Positions 25,638 through 33,691 of a DNA stretch of 64,000 bases are shown piece after piece. The translations under genes and the position numbers were made by a program. The first letter of the stretch is position 1. Each line of letters starts with the position of its first letter. The notes under the pieces are model-generated. The model worked only from the letters and a program-made list of their open reading frames with translations, was not told the DNA's origin and searched no databases. Origin of the DNA: Paracoccus thiocyanatus (GTDB taxonomy: Bacteria > Pseudomonadota > Alphaproteobacteria > Rhodobacterales > Rhodobacteraceae); contig NZ_FTMK01000001.1 in NCBI RefSeq assembly GCF_900156255.1, positions 124,001-188,000 of the forward strand, in the 5' to 3' direction.

Positions 25638-26081
25638 ATGAAAACGCTAAAGAAAAAACGCAGAATCCAGATCATCATCGCCGCCGCCCTCGCGCTTGTC
25701 ATGGCCGTCGGCCTGATCGGCTATGGGTTCCGCGACGGGATCAACTTCTATCGCTCGCCCAGCCAGATGGCGGAAAGCCCGCCCCAGGACGGCGAGGTCT
25801 TCCGCCTGGGCGGGCTGGTCGAGGACGGGACCCTGGTGCGTGGCGCCAGCGAAACCGTGACCTTCACCGTGACCGATGGCGGCGCCGCCGTGCCGGTGCG
25901 GTTTACCGGCGTCCTGCCCGACCTGTTCACCGAAGGCCAGGGCATGATCGGCACCGGCAGCATGGAAGGAGAGGTTTTCGTCGCCACGGAGATTCTGGCC
26001 AAGCATGATGAAAACTACATGCCGCGCGAGGTGATGGATTCGCTCAAGGAACATGGGGTCTATCAGGAACCCACCACCTGA
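25638..26081 (+). CDS. ccmE: Cytochrome c maturation heme chaperone CcmE
   Basis: CcmE carries heme covalently in the periplasm and hands it to the CcmF/CcmH ligase. The 147-residue protein has a basic cytosolic start (KTLKKKRRIQ), one membrane helix (residues 10-29) and the OB-fold periplasmic domain. The heme-binding His is in LAKHDENYMP near residue 122, followed by the conserved Tyr. GCAGGAAAG precedes the start. It is separated from ccmF by an endolysin and a holin gene. ccmABCD are not in the window. Confidence 0.96.
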   Translation: MKTLKKKRRIQIIIAAALALVMAVGLIGYGFRDGINFYRSPSQMAESPPQDGEVFRLGGLVEDGTLVRGASETVTFTVTDGGAAVPVRFTGVLPDLFTEGQGMIGTGSMEGEVFVATEILAKHDENYMPREVMDSLKEHGVYQEPTT

Positions 26082-26173
26082 TGCGGATCGCCCCCTTGCA
26101 CCGTTCGCCCGGTTAACCGCCGGTTAACCCGCTTTCTCCAGCCTTGGGCCGTGTCATGGACCTGGGGGCTGGA

Positions 26174-26785
26174 ATGAAGACGGTAGAACAGATCGCGGCC
26201 GAGATCGTCGCGCGCGAAGGGGGCTACGTGAACGACCCCGACGATCCCGGCGGGGCCACGAATTTCGGCGTGACGCTGGCGACGCTGCAACGGCTGGGCA
26301 TCGACAAGACGGGCGACGGCCGCCTCGATGTCGCCGATATCCGGGCGCTAAGCCGCACCGATGCCGAGCGCATCTTTGTCGAGCATTACTTCCGCCGCCC
26401 GCGGCTGGCCGAACTGCCGGTTTCGGTTCAGGCATCGGTCTTTGACATGTATGTGAATGCCGGCGCCAATGCGGTGAAGATCCTGCAACGGCTGGTCACG
26501 CGCATGGGCTTTGCGGCCGCCGATGACGGGGCGGTCGGGCCGCGCACTATCCAGGCGGCGGGACGCGCAGAGGCCGCCGCCCCCGGCCATTTCGCCGATG
26601 CCTACGGGATTGCCCGGCGCAATTACTATTATGCGTTGGGGGACGGGCGCCCCGCCAGCCGCAAATATGCGCGCACGCAATCGGGGGCCAAGGGCGGCTG
26701 GATTTTGCGGGCTGAAGCCTTCATCTCGCCCCGCTATCACCTGTCGGCGGCCGAGCATCGCGCGAGGGTTGTGGCATGGGGCTGA
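26174..26785 (+). CDS. Glycoside hydrolase family 108 endolysin (lysozyme with peptidoglycan-binding domain)
   Basis: A 203-residue phage-type lysozyme. The GH108 domain opens with IAAEIVAREGGYVNDPDDPGG; the Glu in REGGY is the expected catalytic acid and GGATNFGVTLATL is diagnostic. The second half (about 100-180, DGAVGPRTIQA) is the PG_binding_3 module. There is no signal peptide, as for endolysins released by a holin, and the holin gene overlaps its end by 10 bases. ATG 26174 follows GGGGGCTGG. No other phage genes are near. The pair resembles the endolysin-holin genes that release gene transfer agents in Rhodobacter. Confidence 0.9.
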   Translation: MKTVEQIAAEIVAREGGYVNDPDDPGGATNFGVTLATLQRLGIDKTGDGRLDVADIRALSRTDAERIFVEHYFRRPRLAELPVSVQASVFDMYVNAGANAVKILQRLVTRMGFAAADDGAVGPRTIQAAGRAEAAAPGHFADAYGIARRNYYYALGDGRPASRKYARTQSGAKGGWILRAEAFISPRYHLSAAEHRARVVAWG

Positions 26786-27306
26786 TGGATCGCTTTCTGG
26801 GCGCCGGAACCGCAGTGACCACCATGGCCAATGCCGCCAGCGGCGTGGCCGAGGTGTTTCGCGAGAATGCGACCCGCCGGATGGAACTGGACGAGGAAGC
26901 CTATGCCCGCGCCATCGGCCAGTTGACGGGCGAATTCGCCGCCCAGTCCTGCGGCTGGTTCGATGGGATGATGAACGGGCTGAACCGTTTGCCGCGGCCG
27001 TTGATGACGCTGGGGACGGTCGGGCTGTTCGTCTATGCCATGGCCGACCCCCAGGGCTTCGGCCTGCGGATGCAGAACCTGAACCTGGTGCCCGAACCGC
27101 TGTGGTGGCTTCTGGGGGCCATCATCAGCTTTTATTTCGGCGCGCGCGAGGCGCATTATTTCCGCAGCCGGCCGGTCTTGCGCAAACAGCCCGCCGCCGC
27201 CGCCGAGGACGCAGCGCCGGCTGCATGGCCGCCGCTGGGGCCTGGCGACCCGTTCGACGACAATGCGGCGCTGCGCGACTGGGCCGGGCAAGGCGCCTCC
27301 AGATAG
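26776..27306 (+). CDS. Holin family protein (3TM type)
   Basis: A 176-residue protein annotated in this lineage as a three-helix holin. The N-terminal half is amphipathic (VFRENATRRMELDEEAYARA), then hydrophobic segments lie at about 73-92 (PLMTLGTVGLFVYAMADP) and 107-125 (EPLWWLLGAIISFYFGAREA), with a Pro/Ala-rich cytosolic tail. It overlaps the endolysin by 10 bases. A holin would make membrane holes that let the endolysin reach peptidoglycan. ccmF follows after 88 bp. Confidence 0.82.
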   Translation: MGLMDRFLGAGTAVTTMANAASGVAEVFRENATRRMELDEEAYARAIGQLTGEFAAQSCGWFDGMMNGLNRLPRPLMTLGTVGLFVYAMADPQGFGLRMQNLNLVPEPLWWLLGAIISFYFGAREAHYFRSRPVLRKQPAAAAEDAAPAAWPPLGPGDPFDDNAALRDWAGQGASR

Positions 27307-27394
27307 CGACGCTGTGACAATCTGGCAGGCGCGGGGGGCTGGTTAGCCGCCCGCGCCGCTGCTATCCTGCGGCCGAGCCAACCGGAGGAAGCCC

Positions 27395-29359
27395 ATGATC
27401 GCTGAACTTGGCCATTTCGCACTGATTCTTGCCTTTGTCGTGGCCATCTTCCAGATGATCGTGCCGATGATCGGCGCCGCCAAGGGCTGGAGCGGCTGGA
27501 TAGAGGCCGCGCGCCCCGCGGCGCTGGCGCAGTTCGGCCTGGTGGCGATTTCCTTCGCGGCGCTGACCATCGCCTTCATGACCTCGGATTTCTCGGTCTC
27601 GCTGGTCTATGAGAATTCGCATACCAGCAAGCCGATGATCTACAAGATCAGCGGCGTCTGGGGCAACCACGAGGGCTCGATGCTGCTGTGGGTGCTGATC
27701 GTGGCGCTATTCGGTGCCATGGCCGCGGTGTTCGACGCCAACCTGCCGCCCAAGCTGCGCGCGCGGGTGCTGGCGGTGCAGGGCTCGATCGGCGTGGCCT
27801 TCCTGGCTTTCAGCATCTTTACCTCGAACCCCTTCCTGCGCATGGCGAGCCCGCCGTTCAACGGGCGCGACCTGAACCCGCTGCTGCAAGATCCCGGCCT
27901 CGCCTTCCATCCGCCCTTCCTTTACCTGGGCTATGTCGGGCTTTCGATGGCCTTCAGCTTTGCCGTGGCCGCCCTGATCGAAGGGCGGGTCGATGCCGCC
28001 TGGGCGCGCTGGGTCCGTCCCTGGACCCTGGCCGCCTGGGTCTTCCTGACCATCGGCATCGCGCTGGGTTCCTGGTGGGCCTATTACGAACTGGGCTGGG
28101 GCGGGTTCTGGTTCTGGGACCCGGTGGAAAACGCCAGCTTCATGCCCTGGCTGATCGCCGCCGCGCTGCTGCATTCCGCCATCGTCGTCGAAAAGCGCGA
28201 GGTGCTGAAAAGCTGGACGATCCTTCTGGCGATAATGGCCTTCGGCTTTTCGCTGATCGGCACATTCATCGTCCGCTCGGGCGTCATCACCTCGGTCCAC
28301 AGCTTTGCCAGCGATCCGCAGCGGGGCGTGTTCATCCTGGCGATCCTGGCCTTTTTCGTCGGCGGGGCGCTGGTGCTTTACACCTTCCGCGCCGCCTCGA
28401 TGCAGGCGCGCGGCGCCTTTGCCCCGGTCTCGCGGGAAGGGGCCTTGGTGGTGAACAACCTGCTGCTGGCGGTCTCGACCTTCGTGGTGTTCATCGGCAC
28501 GGTCTGGCCCCTGGTGGCCGAGATGCTGTGGGACCGCAAGCTGTCGGTCGGCGCGCCGTTCTTTGAACAAGCCTTCACGCCCTTCATGGTGGCGCTGGCG
28601 ATCATCCTGCCGGTCGGCGCCATCCTGCCGTGGAAGCGCGGCAGGTTCCGGCGCGCGCTTTATCCGCTGCGCGGCGCGCTGGTCTTTGCCGGCGCGATCA
28701 TGGCGCTGGTCTTTGCCGTCTCGACCGGGCATTCGGCCTTGGCGGTGATCGGCGCGGGGCTGGGCGCCTGGCTGATCGCCGGGGCCGCCGTCGACCTGTG
28801 GCTGCGCACCGGCAGTTCGGGCCTGTCGCGCCTGCGGCGGCTGCCGCGCGCCGATTGGGGCAAGGCCGTGGCGCATGGCGGGCTGGGCGTGACCTTCATC
28901 GGCATCAGCCTGCTGATGGCCTGGCAGGTCGAGGATATTCGCGTCGCGCGGATCGGCGAGCCGTTCACCGTCGCCGGTTACGAGATTACCTTGGAAAGCG
29001 TCGACGAACAGCCCGGCCCGAACTACAACGCCATCATCGCCACGATGGCGGTCAGCCAGGGCGGCAAGCAGATCGCGCTGCTGCACCCCGAAAAGCGGGT
29101 CTATCCGGTGCAATCCATGCCCACGACCGAGGCGGCGATCCAGAACGGCCTGTTCCGCGACCTCTATCTGGTGATCGGCGACGAACAGCAGGGCGGCGGC
29201 TGGGCGGTGCGGACCTATATCAAGCCCTTCGCGAGCTGGATCTGGCTGGGCTCGGCCCTGATGGCGCTTGGGGGCTTCATCAGCCTGTCGGACCGTCGCT
29301 ATCGGGTCGCCGCGGGCGCGCGCCAGGTCCGGGCGCCCAGCCCGCAGCCGGCGGAGTAA
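27395..29359 (+). CDS. ccmF: Cytochrome c-type heme lyase subunit CcmF
   Basis: CcmF works with CcmH to attach heme from CcmE to the CXXCH of apocytochromes on the periplasmic side. The 654-residue protein has about fifteen membrane helices and the conserved tryptophan-rich heme-handling segment GWGGFWFWDPVENASFMPWL near residue 233, with GVWGNHEGSMLLWV near 87 and NPLLQDPGLAFHPPFLYLGY near 165. ATG 27395 follows GGAGGAA. Its stop is 3 bp from ccmH. Length matches the family. Confidence 0.97.
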   Translation: MIAELGHFALILAFVVAIFQMIVPMIGAAKGWSGWIEAARPAALAQFGLVAISFAALTIAFMTSDFSVSLVYENSHTSKPMIYKISGVWGNHEGSMLLWVLIVALFGAMAAVFDANLPPKLRARVLAVQGSIGVAFLAFSIFTSNPFLRMASPPFNGRDLNPLLQDPGLAFHPPFLYLGYVGLSMAFSFAVAALIEGRVDAAWARWVRPWTLAAWVFLTIGIALGSWWAYYELGWGGFWFWDPVENASFMPWLIAAALLHSAIVVEKREVLKSWTILLAIMAFGFSLIGTFIVRSGVITSVHSFASDPQRGVFILAILAFFVGGALVLYTFRAASMQARGAFAPVSREGALVVNNLLLAVSTFVVFIGTVWPLVAEMLWDRKLSVGAPFFEQAFTPFMVALAIILPVGAILPWKRGRFRRALYPLRGALVFAGAIMALVFAVSTGHSALAVIGAGLGAWLIAGAAVDLWLRTGSSGLSRLRRLPRADWGKAVAHGGLGVTFIGISLLMAWQVEDIRVARIGEPFTVAGYEITLESVDEQPGPNYNAIIATMAVSQGGKQIALLHPEKRVYPVQSMPTTEAAIQNGLFRDLYLVIGDEQQGGGWAVRTYIKPFASWIWLGSALMALGGFISLSDRRYRVAAGARQVRAPSPQPAE

Positions 29360-29362
29360 GCC

Positions 29363-29815
29363 ATGCGCGCCCTGATCCTGTGCCTGTCGCTGCTGCTGGC
29401 CTTTCCCGCCTTTGCCGTCCAGCCCGACGAGGTGCTGTCCGACCCGGCGCTGGAGGCGCGGGCGCGGGACCTGTCCAAGGTCCTGCGCTGTCCGGTCTGC
29501 CAGGGCGAAACCATCGACGAATCGAATGCCGCGATCAGCCGCGACCTGCGGCTGTATCTGCGCGAGCGGCTGGTCGCTGGCGACAGCGATACCGAGGCGG
29601 TGCAGGCCATCGCCGACCGCTTCGGGGAATATGTGCTGTTCGAGCCGCCGGCGCGGGGCGCCAACTGGCTGCTTTACCTGGCCGGGCCGGGGATGGCGCT
29701 GCTTGCCCTGTTCCTGGGCTGGCGCTTCATACGCTCTCGCGGGTTGAGCGAAGAAGGCCCGGCAAGGCTCAGCGACGAGGAAAAGGCCCGGCTGGACCAT
29801 ATCCTGCGCGATTGA
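29363..29815 (+). CDS. ccmH: Cytochrome c-type biogenesis protein CcmH (CcmL/CycL type)
   Basis: A 150-residue periplasmic thiol oxidoreductase that reduces or holds the apocytochrome CXXCH for ligation. It begins with a signal peptide (LILCLSLLLAFPAFA), then the helical domain with the redox motif LRCPVCQGETIDES near residue 38, and one membrane helix near 105-122. The separate CcmI-type TPR part is not fused here. It follows ccmF by 3 bp. Confidence 0.95.
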   Translation: MRALILCLSLLLAFPAFAVQPDEVLSDPALEARARDLSKVLRCPVCQGETIDESNAAISRDLRLYLRERLVAGDSDTEAVQAIADRFGEYVLFEPPARGANWLLYLAGPGMALLALFLGWRFIRSRGLSEEGPARLSDEEKARLDHILRD

Positions 29816-29885
29816 CGCAGGGTCGGGCCTTTCCTGTTACCTCGTACCCCGGCAGGCTGGGCGAAAGCACCGGCAGGGGGTAGGG

Positions 29886-30656
29886 ATGAGCTTTCAGACC
29901 ATCGAATTCACTTATGCGGACGGGATTGCCCGGCTGGCGCTGAACCGGCCGGATGTGGTGAACGCGCTGAACCGCACCATGCGGGCCGAGATCGTCGCGG
30001 CATTGGCGGAGTTGCCGCAGGGCACGCGTTGCCTGGTGCTGACCGGCAACGGGCGCGGCTTCTGCTCGGGCCAGGACCTGACGGATGCCGGCGGCGATTT
30101 CGACGTGGAAACCATCCTGCGCAATGAATACGAGCCGATGCTGGCCGCGATTTCGGACGCGCCGGTGCCGGTGATCGCCGCGGTAAACGGCATCGCGGCG
30201 GGGGCGGGGGCCAATCTCGCGCTGGCGGCCGACGTGGTCATTGCCGCGCAATCGGCCAGTTTCGTCCAGGCCTTCAGCCGCATCGGGCTGATCCCGGATG
30301 CGGGCGGGACCTTCATCGTGCCGCGCTCGGTCGGGGTGGCGCGCGCCATGGGGATGATGCTTTTCGCCGAGCGCATTCCGGCGGCCAAGGCCGTGGAATG
30401 GGGGCTGATCTGGGAAGCCGTGCCCGATGGCGATTTCGCGGCGACGGTCACGGCGCGGGCGCGCAGCCTGGCAGAGGGGCCGACCGCCGCTTTCCTGGCC
30501 ATCCGCCAGGCGTTGCGCGCGTCGGGCAGCAACGACATGGCCGAACAACTGCGGCTGGAGGCGCGGCTGCAAGGCCGGATGGCCCGCACCCGTGACTTTG
30601 CCGAGGGCGTCGCGGCCTTCCTGGAAAAGCGGGCTCCGCGCTTTCGGGGGGACTGA
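29886..30656 (+). CDS. Enoyl-CoA hydratase/isomerase family protein (PaaG-like)
   Basis: A 256-residue crotonase-fold enzyme. The oxyanion-hole segments are GRGFCSGQDLTDAGG near residue 56 and NGIAAGAGANLALAADVVIA near 102; DAGGTFIVPRSVG near 138 carries the acidic residue used by isomerases such as PaaG. The start ATG 29886 follows a GGGGGTAGGG stretch. It lies 70 bp after ccmH on the same strand, a neighbour seen in related genomes, but there is no functional link to cytochromes. Substrate cannot be set: no phenylacetate genes are near. Confidence 0.85.
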   Translation: MSFQTIEFTYADGIARLALNRPDVVNALNRTMRAEIVAALAELPQGTRCLVLTGNGRGFCSGQDLTDAGGDFDVETILRNEYEPMLAAISDAPVPVIAAVNGIAAGAGANLALAADVVIAAQSASFVQAFSRIGLIPDAGGTFIVPRSVGVARAMGMMLFAERIPAAKAVEWGLIWEAVPDGDFAATVTARARSLAEGPTAAFLAIRQALRASGSNDMAEQLRLEARLQGRMARTRDFAEGVAAFLEKRAPRFRGD

Positions 30657-30658
30657 GC

Positions 30659-31384
30659 CTAGGTGATGCGGATGAAGCGGGGCGTCATCTGGCGATTGTC
30701 GAAAAACGGCACCGAGCCGGGCGGCGCCAGCGGCCCTTCGCCCGCCGCCGCCACCAGGCCCGCGACCTCGGCCAGAACCACCTCGGTGATGAAGGGCAGG
30801 TCCAGCGCCCGGGCCTGGGTCAGGGGCACCCAATGCAGGTGCGAAAGCTCGTCGCAGGCGGCGCTGAAATCGTTGCGGTCGCCATGCAGCCGCTCGGCAT
30901 CCAGCAGCAGGAAGCGCGCGTCGAAACGGCGCGGGGGACCCGGCGGGGTGATGGCGCGGAACAGATAGATCATCGCCGTGGGGTCGGGCGCCATCCCGGC
31001 CCCGGCGTAATGGTCCCAGCCGGCCGGCGCCGCGCCGGGCGTGTCGGTCAGAAGCCCGGTTTCCTCGGCCAGTTCGCGCAGGGCGGCGGCGGCCAGCGCC
31101 AGCGGCGACACGGTCGAGCCGGGGCGCGGTTCGGCCGCCAGAAGCGCCGACATCCGCCGCGGCAATTCCCCCGCCAGCCGGGCCTGGGCATCGGCCGCGT
31201 CCACCGCCCCGCCTGGAAAGACGTATTTCGACGGCATGAAGGCAGCCGCGGCGCCCCTTTGCCCCATCAGCACCGAAGGCCCGCCGGCGGCATTACGGTC
31301 CAGCACGACGATCGAGGCCGCATCGCGGATCGGCAGATCCGCGGTTTCACGGTCCCTGGCCAGGGTGCCGGTCCCCGCGCTCAC
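30659..31384 (-). CDS. NUDIX hydrolase, NUDT19/NUDT8-like
   Basis: A 241-residue NUDIX protein. The domain opens with ASIVVLDR and VLMGQRGAAAAFMPSKYVFP, then GGAVDAAD, and the catalytic RELAEETG comes about 40 residues later, so the box is split by a long insertion as in NUDT19-type CoA diphosphatases. Nucleotide-sugar or CoA hydrolysis is possible. GTG 31384 is chosen as start because it forms a GTGA overlap with the DUF983 stop; an upstream in-frame ATG at 31444 would overlap that gene by 64 bases. Confidence 0.85.
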   Translation of the reverse strand: MSAGTGTLARDRETADLPIRDAASIVVLDRNAAGGPSVLMGQRGAAAAFMPSKYVFPGGAVDAADAQARLAGELPRRMSALLAAEPRPGSTVSPLALAAAALRELAEETGLLTDTPGAAPAGWDHYAGAGMAPDPTAMIYLFRAITPPGPPRRFDARFLLLDAERLHGDRNDFSAACDELSHLHWVPLTQARALDLPFITEVVLAEVAGLVAAAGEGPLAPPGSVPFFDNRQMTPRFIRIT

Positions 31385-31800
31385 GGTGCGGCGGTCTCGG
31401 CCATTGCCGGCTCGGATCCAAAGCCGTGCATGCGCCGCGCCCATTGAAAGCCGATCAGCCCGCCCTTGATCGCCGGCAGCAGCAGAAGCGACAGCACCAC
31501 CGCGCCCAGGCTGAAGCCGATCAGCATGGACATTGCCGAGGGCCGATACATCATGAAGATCGCCAGCAGGAACGGCGCCCCAAGATGCGACACCAGCAGG
31601 ATGGTCAGATAGGCCGGGCCGTCATCGGCGCGCTGGTGGTGCAGTTCCTCGCCGCAATGGCGGCAGGCGGGGCTGACCGACAGATAGCCCTGAAACAGCC
31701 GGCCCTTGCCGCAACAAGGGCAGCGCCCGCGGGCGCCGCGCATCATCGCGGGCTTGACCGGGCGTTCGGGCTGGGCTTTGTCGGAATAGGCGTGGGACAT
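31381..31800 (-). CDS. DUF983 family protein with zinc ribbon and two membrane helices
   Basis: A 139-residue DUF983 member. The zinc ribbon is formed by GRCPCCGKGRLF and PACRHCGEEL (residues 24-53), followed by two hydrophobic helices near 63-83 and 91-114. Function of the family is unknown; members often sit near cytochrome oxidase or envelope genes. ATG 31800 is used because AAGGAACG lies before it. It is coupled to the NUDIX gene by a GTGA overlap. Confidence 0.88.
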   Translation of the reverse strand: MSHAYSDKAQPERPVKPAMMRGARGRCPCCGKGRLFQGYLSVSPACRHCGEELHHQRADDGPAYLTILLVSHLGAPFLLAIFMMYRPSAMSMLIGFSLGAVVLSLLLLPAIKGGLIGFQWARRMHGFGSEPAMAETAAP

Positions 31801-31903
31801 TGACGCGTTCCTTTCCTGTTCCACCCTTATCTAGGCGATGCCGACCGCAAAGAAAAGCAAGGCTTGGGTCTGGGATCTGCGCGGCAAAGTGTCGCAGCGG
31901 CAA

Positions 31904-33292
31904 TTATGCCGCGATTTCCGGTGCCGCGACGACGATGCGGTTGCGGCCGGCGGATTTGGCGCTGAGCAGGGCGCGGTCGGCGCCGGCCAGCAGCGCCTGG
32001 GGGTCCAGCGGCGGCAGGTGCGGCCCGCCGCGGCCAACGGCGACCCCGACCGAGATGGTCACGCCCAGTTCCGTCCTGGCGCAGCCTTGCGGCAGGCTGA
32101 TCGGCGCGGACATGACCGCGCGGCGCAGATCCTCGGCCACCAGGCGGGCGGCTCGGGGCGGGCAATCGGGCAGCACCGCCAGGAACTCTTCGCCGCCGAT
32201 GCGGGCCAGCAGCGCGCCTTCGGGCAGGGCGGCGGCCATGCGGGCGGCCACCTCGGCCAGCACGGCGTCGCCGGCGGCATGGCCATGCCTGTCGTTCACC
32301 TGCTTGAAGCGGTCCAGGTCCAGCAGCATCACCGCCAGATCGGCCTGGCTTTCCTGCGCCGCGGCGGCCAGCCCGGCCAGCCGGGGCAGGGCGAAGCGGC
32401 GGTTGTGCAGCCCGGTCAGCGGGTCGGTCATCGCCCAGCGCATGTGGCGCAGGGTCTCGTGCCGGCGGCGGTCGGCCTCTTGCTTGCGGGCAAGCTGGGC
32501 TTGCAGCCGCATCGCCGTTTCGGGCGCGGCATCGGCACGGGCCAGATCCCAGTTCAGCACGTCGCCCGCGCCCAGATCCAGCGCCACCGGCATCATGTCT
32601 GCCCGGCCGGGGCGCAGGGCGATGACCACCGCCGCCTCGCGCGTGCCCGGCCGAGAGCGCAGTTCCGACAGCAGCCTTAGCCCGTCGCCCGGCTGCTGGA
32701 TGTCCGCGGCGATCAGATACAGGTCGGCGCCGTGATGAGATACGGCTTCGGCCAGCGCCTGTTCGGGTTCGCGCACCGAGATCGAGAAATCCACCCGGTC
32801 GCGCAGGGCGTGGCGCCAGCCAAGCGCGGTTGCGGGCTGGTCGGCGACAAAGACCGCGCGCGGGCGATCGGCGGGCGCAAAGCCCGCCGGCGCTTCGGCA
32901 AGGCCGGGCGCAGGCTGGTCCAGCCCGCCATATTCGTTCCGCATCAGCCCGCGAATGCGCGCCAGCAGCGCCAGTTCGTCGCTTGCGCTGTCGATCAGCG
33001 CCGTCGCCCCGGCGGCCAGCGCCGCGATGCGTCCGGCGCCGCTGGCCTGGACCAGCACCGGCAGGTCGGCGCCGCAGGGCAGGGCGCGCAGCGCCGCACA
33101 AAGCGCCGCCGCCGCCATATCGGGCAGGCTGTCGCCGATCAGCACGATCTGGGGATGGGTCTGGCGCGCGATCCGCAACGCCTCGGCCCCGGTGGTGGCG
33201 GTCGCGACCTCGTAGCAGGCCGAGGCCAGCCGCACCTTGAGGGTGATGCGATTCGTCGGCACGCCGTCGACGACAAGAATGCGCCCTGCCAT
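31904..33292 (-). CDS. PleD-type diguanylate cyclase with two degenerate receiver domains
   Basis: A 462-residue cytosolic REC-REC-GGDEF protein making cyclic di-GMP from GTP. The GGDEF domain (about 295-455) has MTDPLTGLHNRRFALPRL, DLDRFKQVNDRHGH and an intact RIGGEEF active site. The first receiver has lost its chemistry: ILVVDG for the usual acidic pair, Gly in IVLIGDSLP where the phospho-acceptor Asp belongs, and Ser for the conserved Lys. The second (about 150-265) also lacks a clear acceptor. The RxxD inhibitory site before GGEEF is replaced by PEGA. Phosphorylation control and product inhibition are therefore unlikely. It is divergent from a DUF3572 gene. Confidence 0.9.
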   Translation of the reverse strand: MAGRILVVDGVPTNRITLKVRLASACYEVATATTGAEALRIARQTHPQIVLIGDSLPDMAAAALCAALRALPCGADLPVLVQASGAGRIAALAAGATALIDSASDELALLARIRGLMRNEYGGLDQPAPGLAEAPAGFAPADRPRAVFVADQPATALGWRHALRDRVDFSISVREPEQALAEAVSHHGADLYLIAADIQQPGDGLRLLSELRSRPGTREAAVVIALRPGRADMMPVALDLGAGDVLNWDLARADAAPETAMRLQAQLARKQEADRRRHETLRHMRWAMTDPLTGLHNRRFALPRLAGLAAAAQESQADLAVMLLDLDRFKQVNDRHGHAAGDAVLAEVAARMAAALPEGALLARIGGEEFLAVLPDCPPRAARLVAEDLRRAVMSAPISLPQGCARTELGVTISVGVAVGRGGPHLPPLDPQALLAGADRALLSAKSAGRNRIVVAAPEIAA

Positions 33293-33406
33293 GGTTATGC
33301 CTGCTTTACACCCGGAGCCCAAGGCAGCATCTTCCGCGGGAATAGTTAACAAATCCTTTCCGGCCCCGAAGAAAATCGCCGCGGCCTGCAAGAATGCGAG
33401 AGAGAA

Positions 33407-33676
33407 ATGACACCGAACGAGGCGCGCGACATCGCCGATGCGGGCTTTGCCCATATCGCCGGGGATACGGAACTGGTGGGCGCGCTGCTGGCGCAATCGG
33501 GCAGCGACGTGGCGGGGCTGCGCGCCATGGCGGCGCGGCCGGAATTTGCCGTCTTCGTGCTGGATTTCCTGCTGGAACACGACCAGCGGGTGCTGGATTT
33601 CGCCCAGGCCGCGCGGATCGCGCCGCAGCGGGTGCAATTGGCGCGCGCCGTGCTGGGCGGGGGCGACCCCTGGTAG
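33407..33676 (+). CDS. DUF3572 family protein
   Basis: An 89-residue, mostly helical protein typical of alphaproteobacteria, with EARDIADAGFAHIAGDTEL at the start and LLEHDQRVLDFAQAARI near residue 53. It has no signal peptide or metal motif. The family often lies next to a pleD-like gene, as here (115 bp divergent). Function unknown. It converges on the transaminase, 15 bp between stops. Confidence 0.88.
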   Translation: MTPNEARDIADAGFAHIAGDTELVGALLAQSGSDVAGLRAMAARPEFAVFVLDFLLEHDQRVLDFAQAARIAPQRVQLARAVLGGGDPW

Positions 33677-33691
33677 GGGCCGCCGCTGCGG

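Noticed and set aside
26174..27306. Remnant prophage
   Set aside because: Only the endolysin and holin are present, intact and in step with the ccm genes. A GTA lysis cassette explains them better.
27707..29800. A 697-residue minus-strand frame opposite ccmF
   Set aside because: Gln/Arg/His-rich antisense shadow. ccmF on the other strand has all family motifs.
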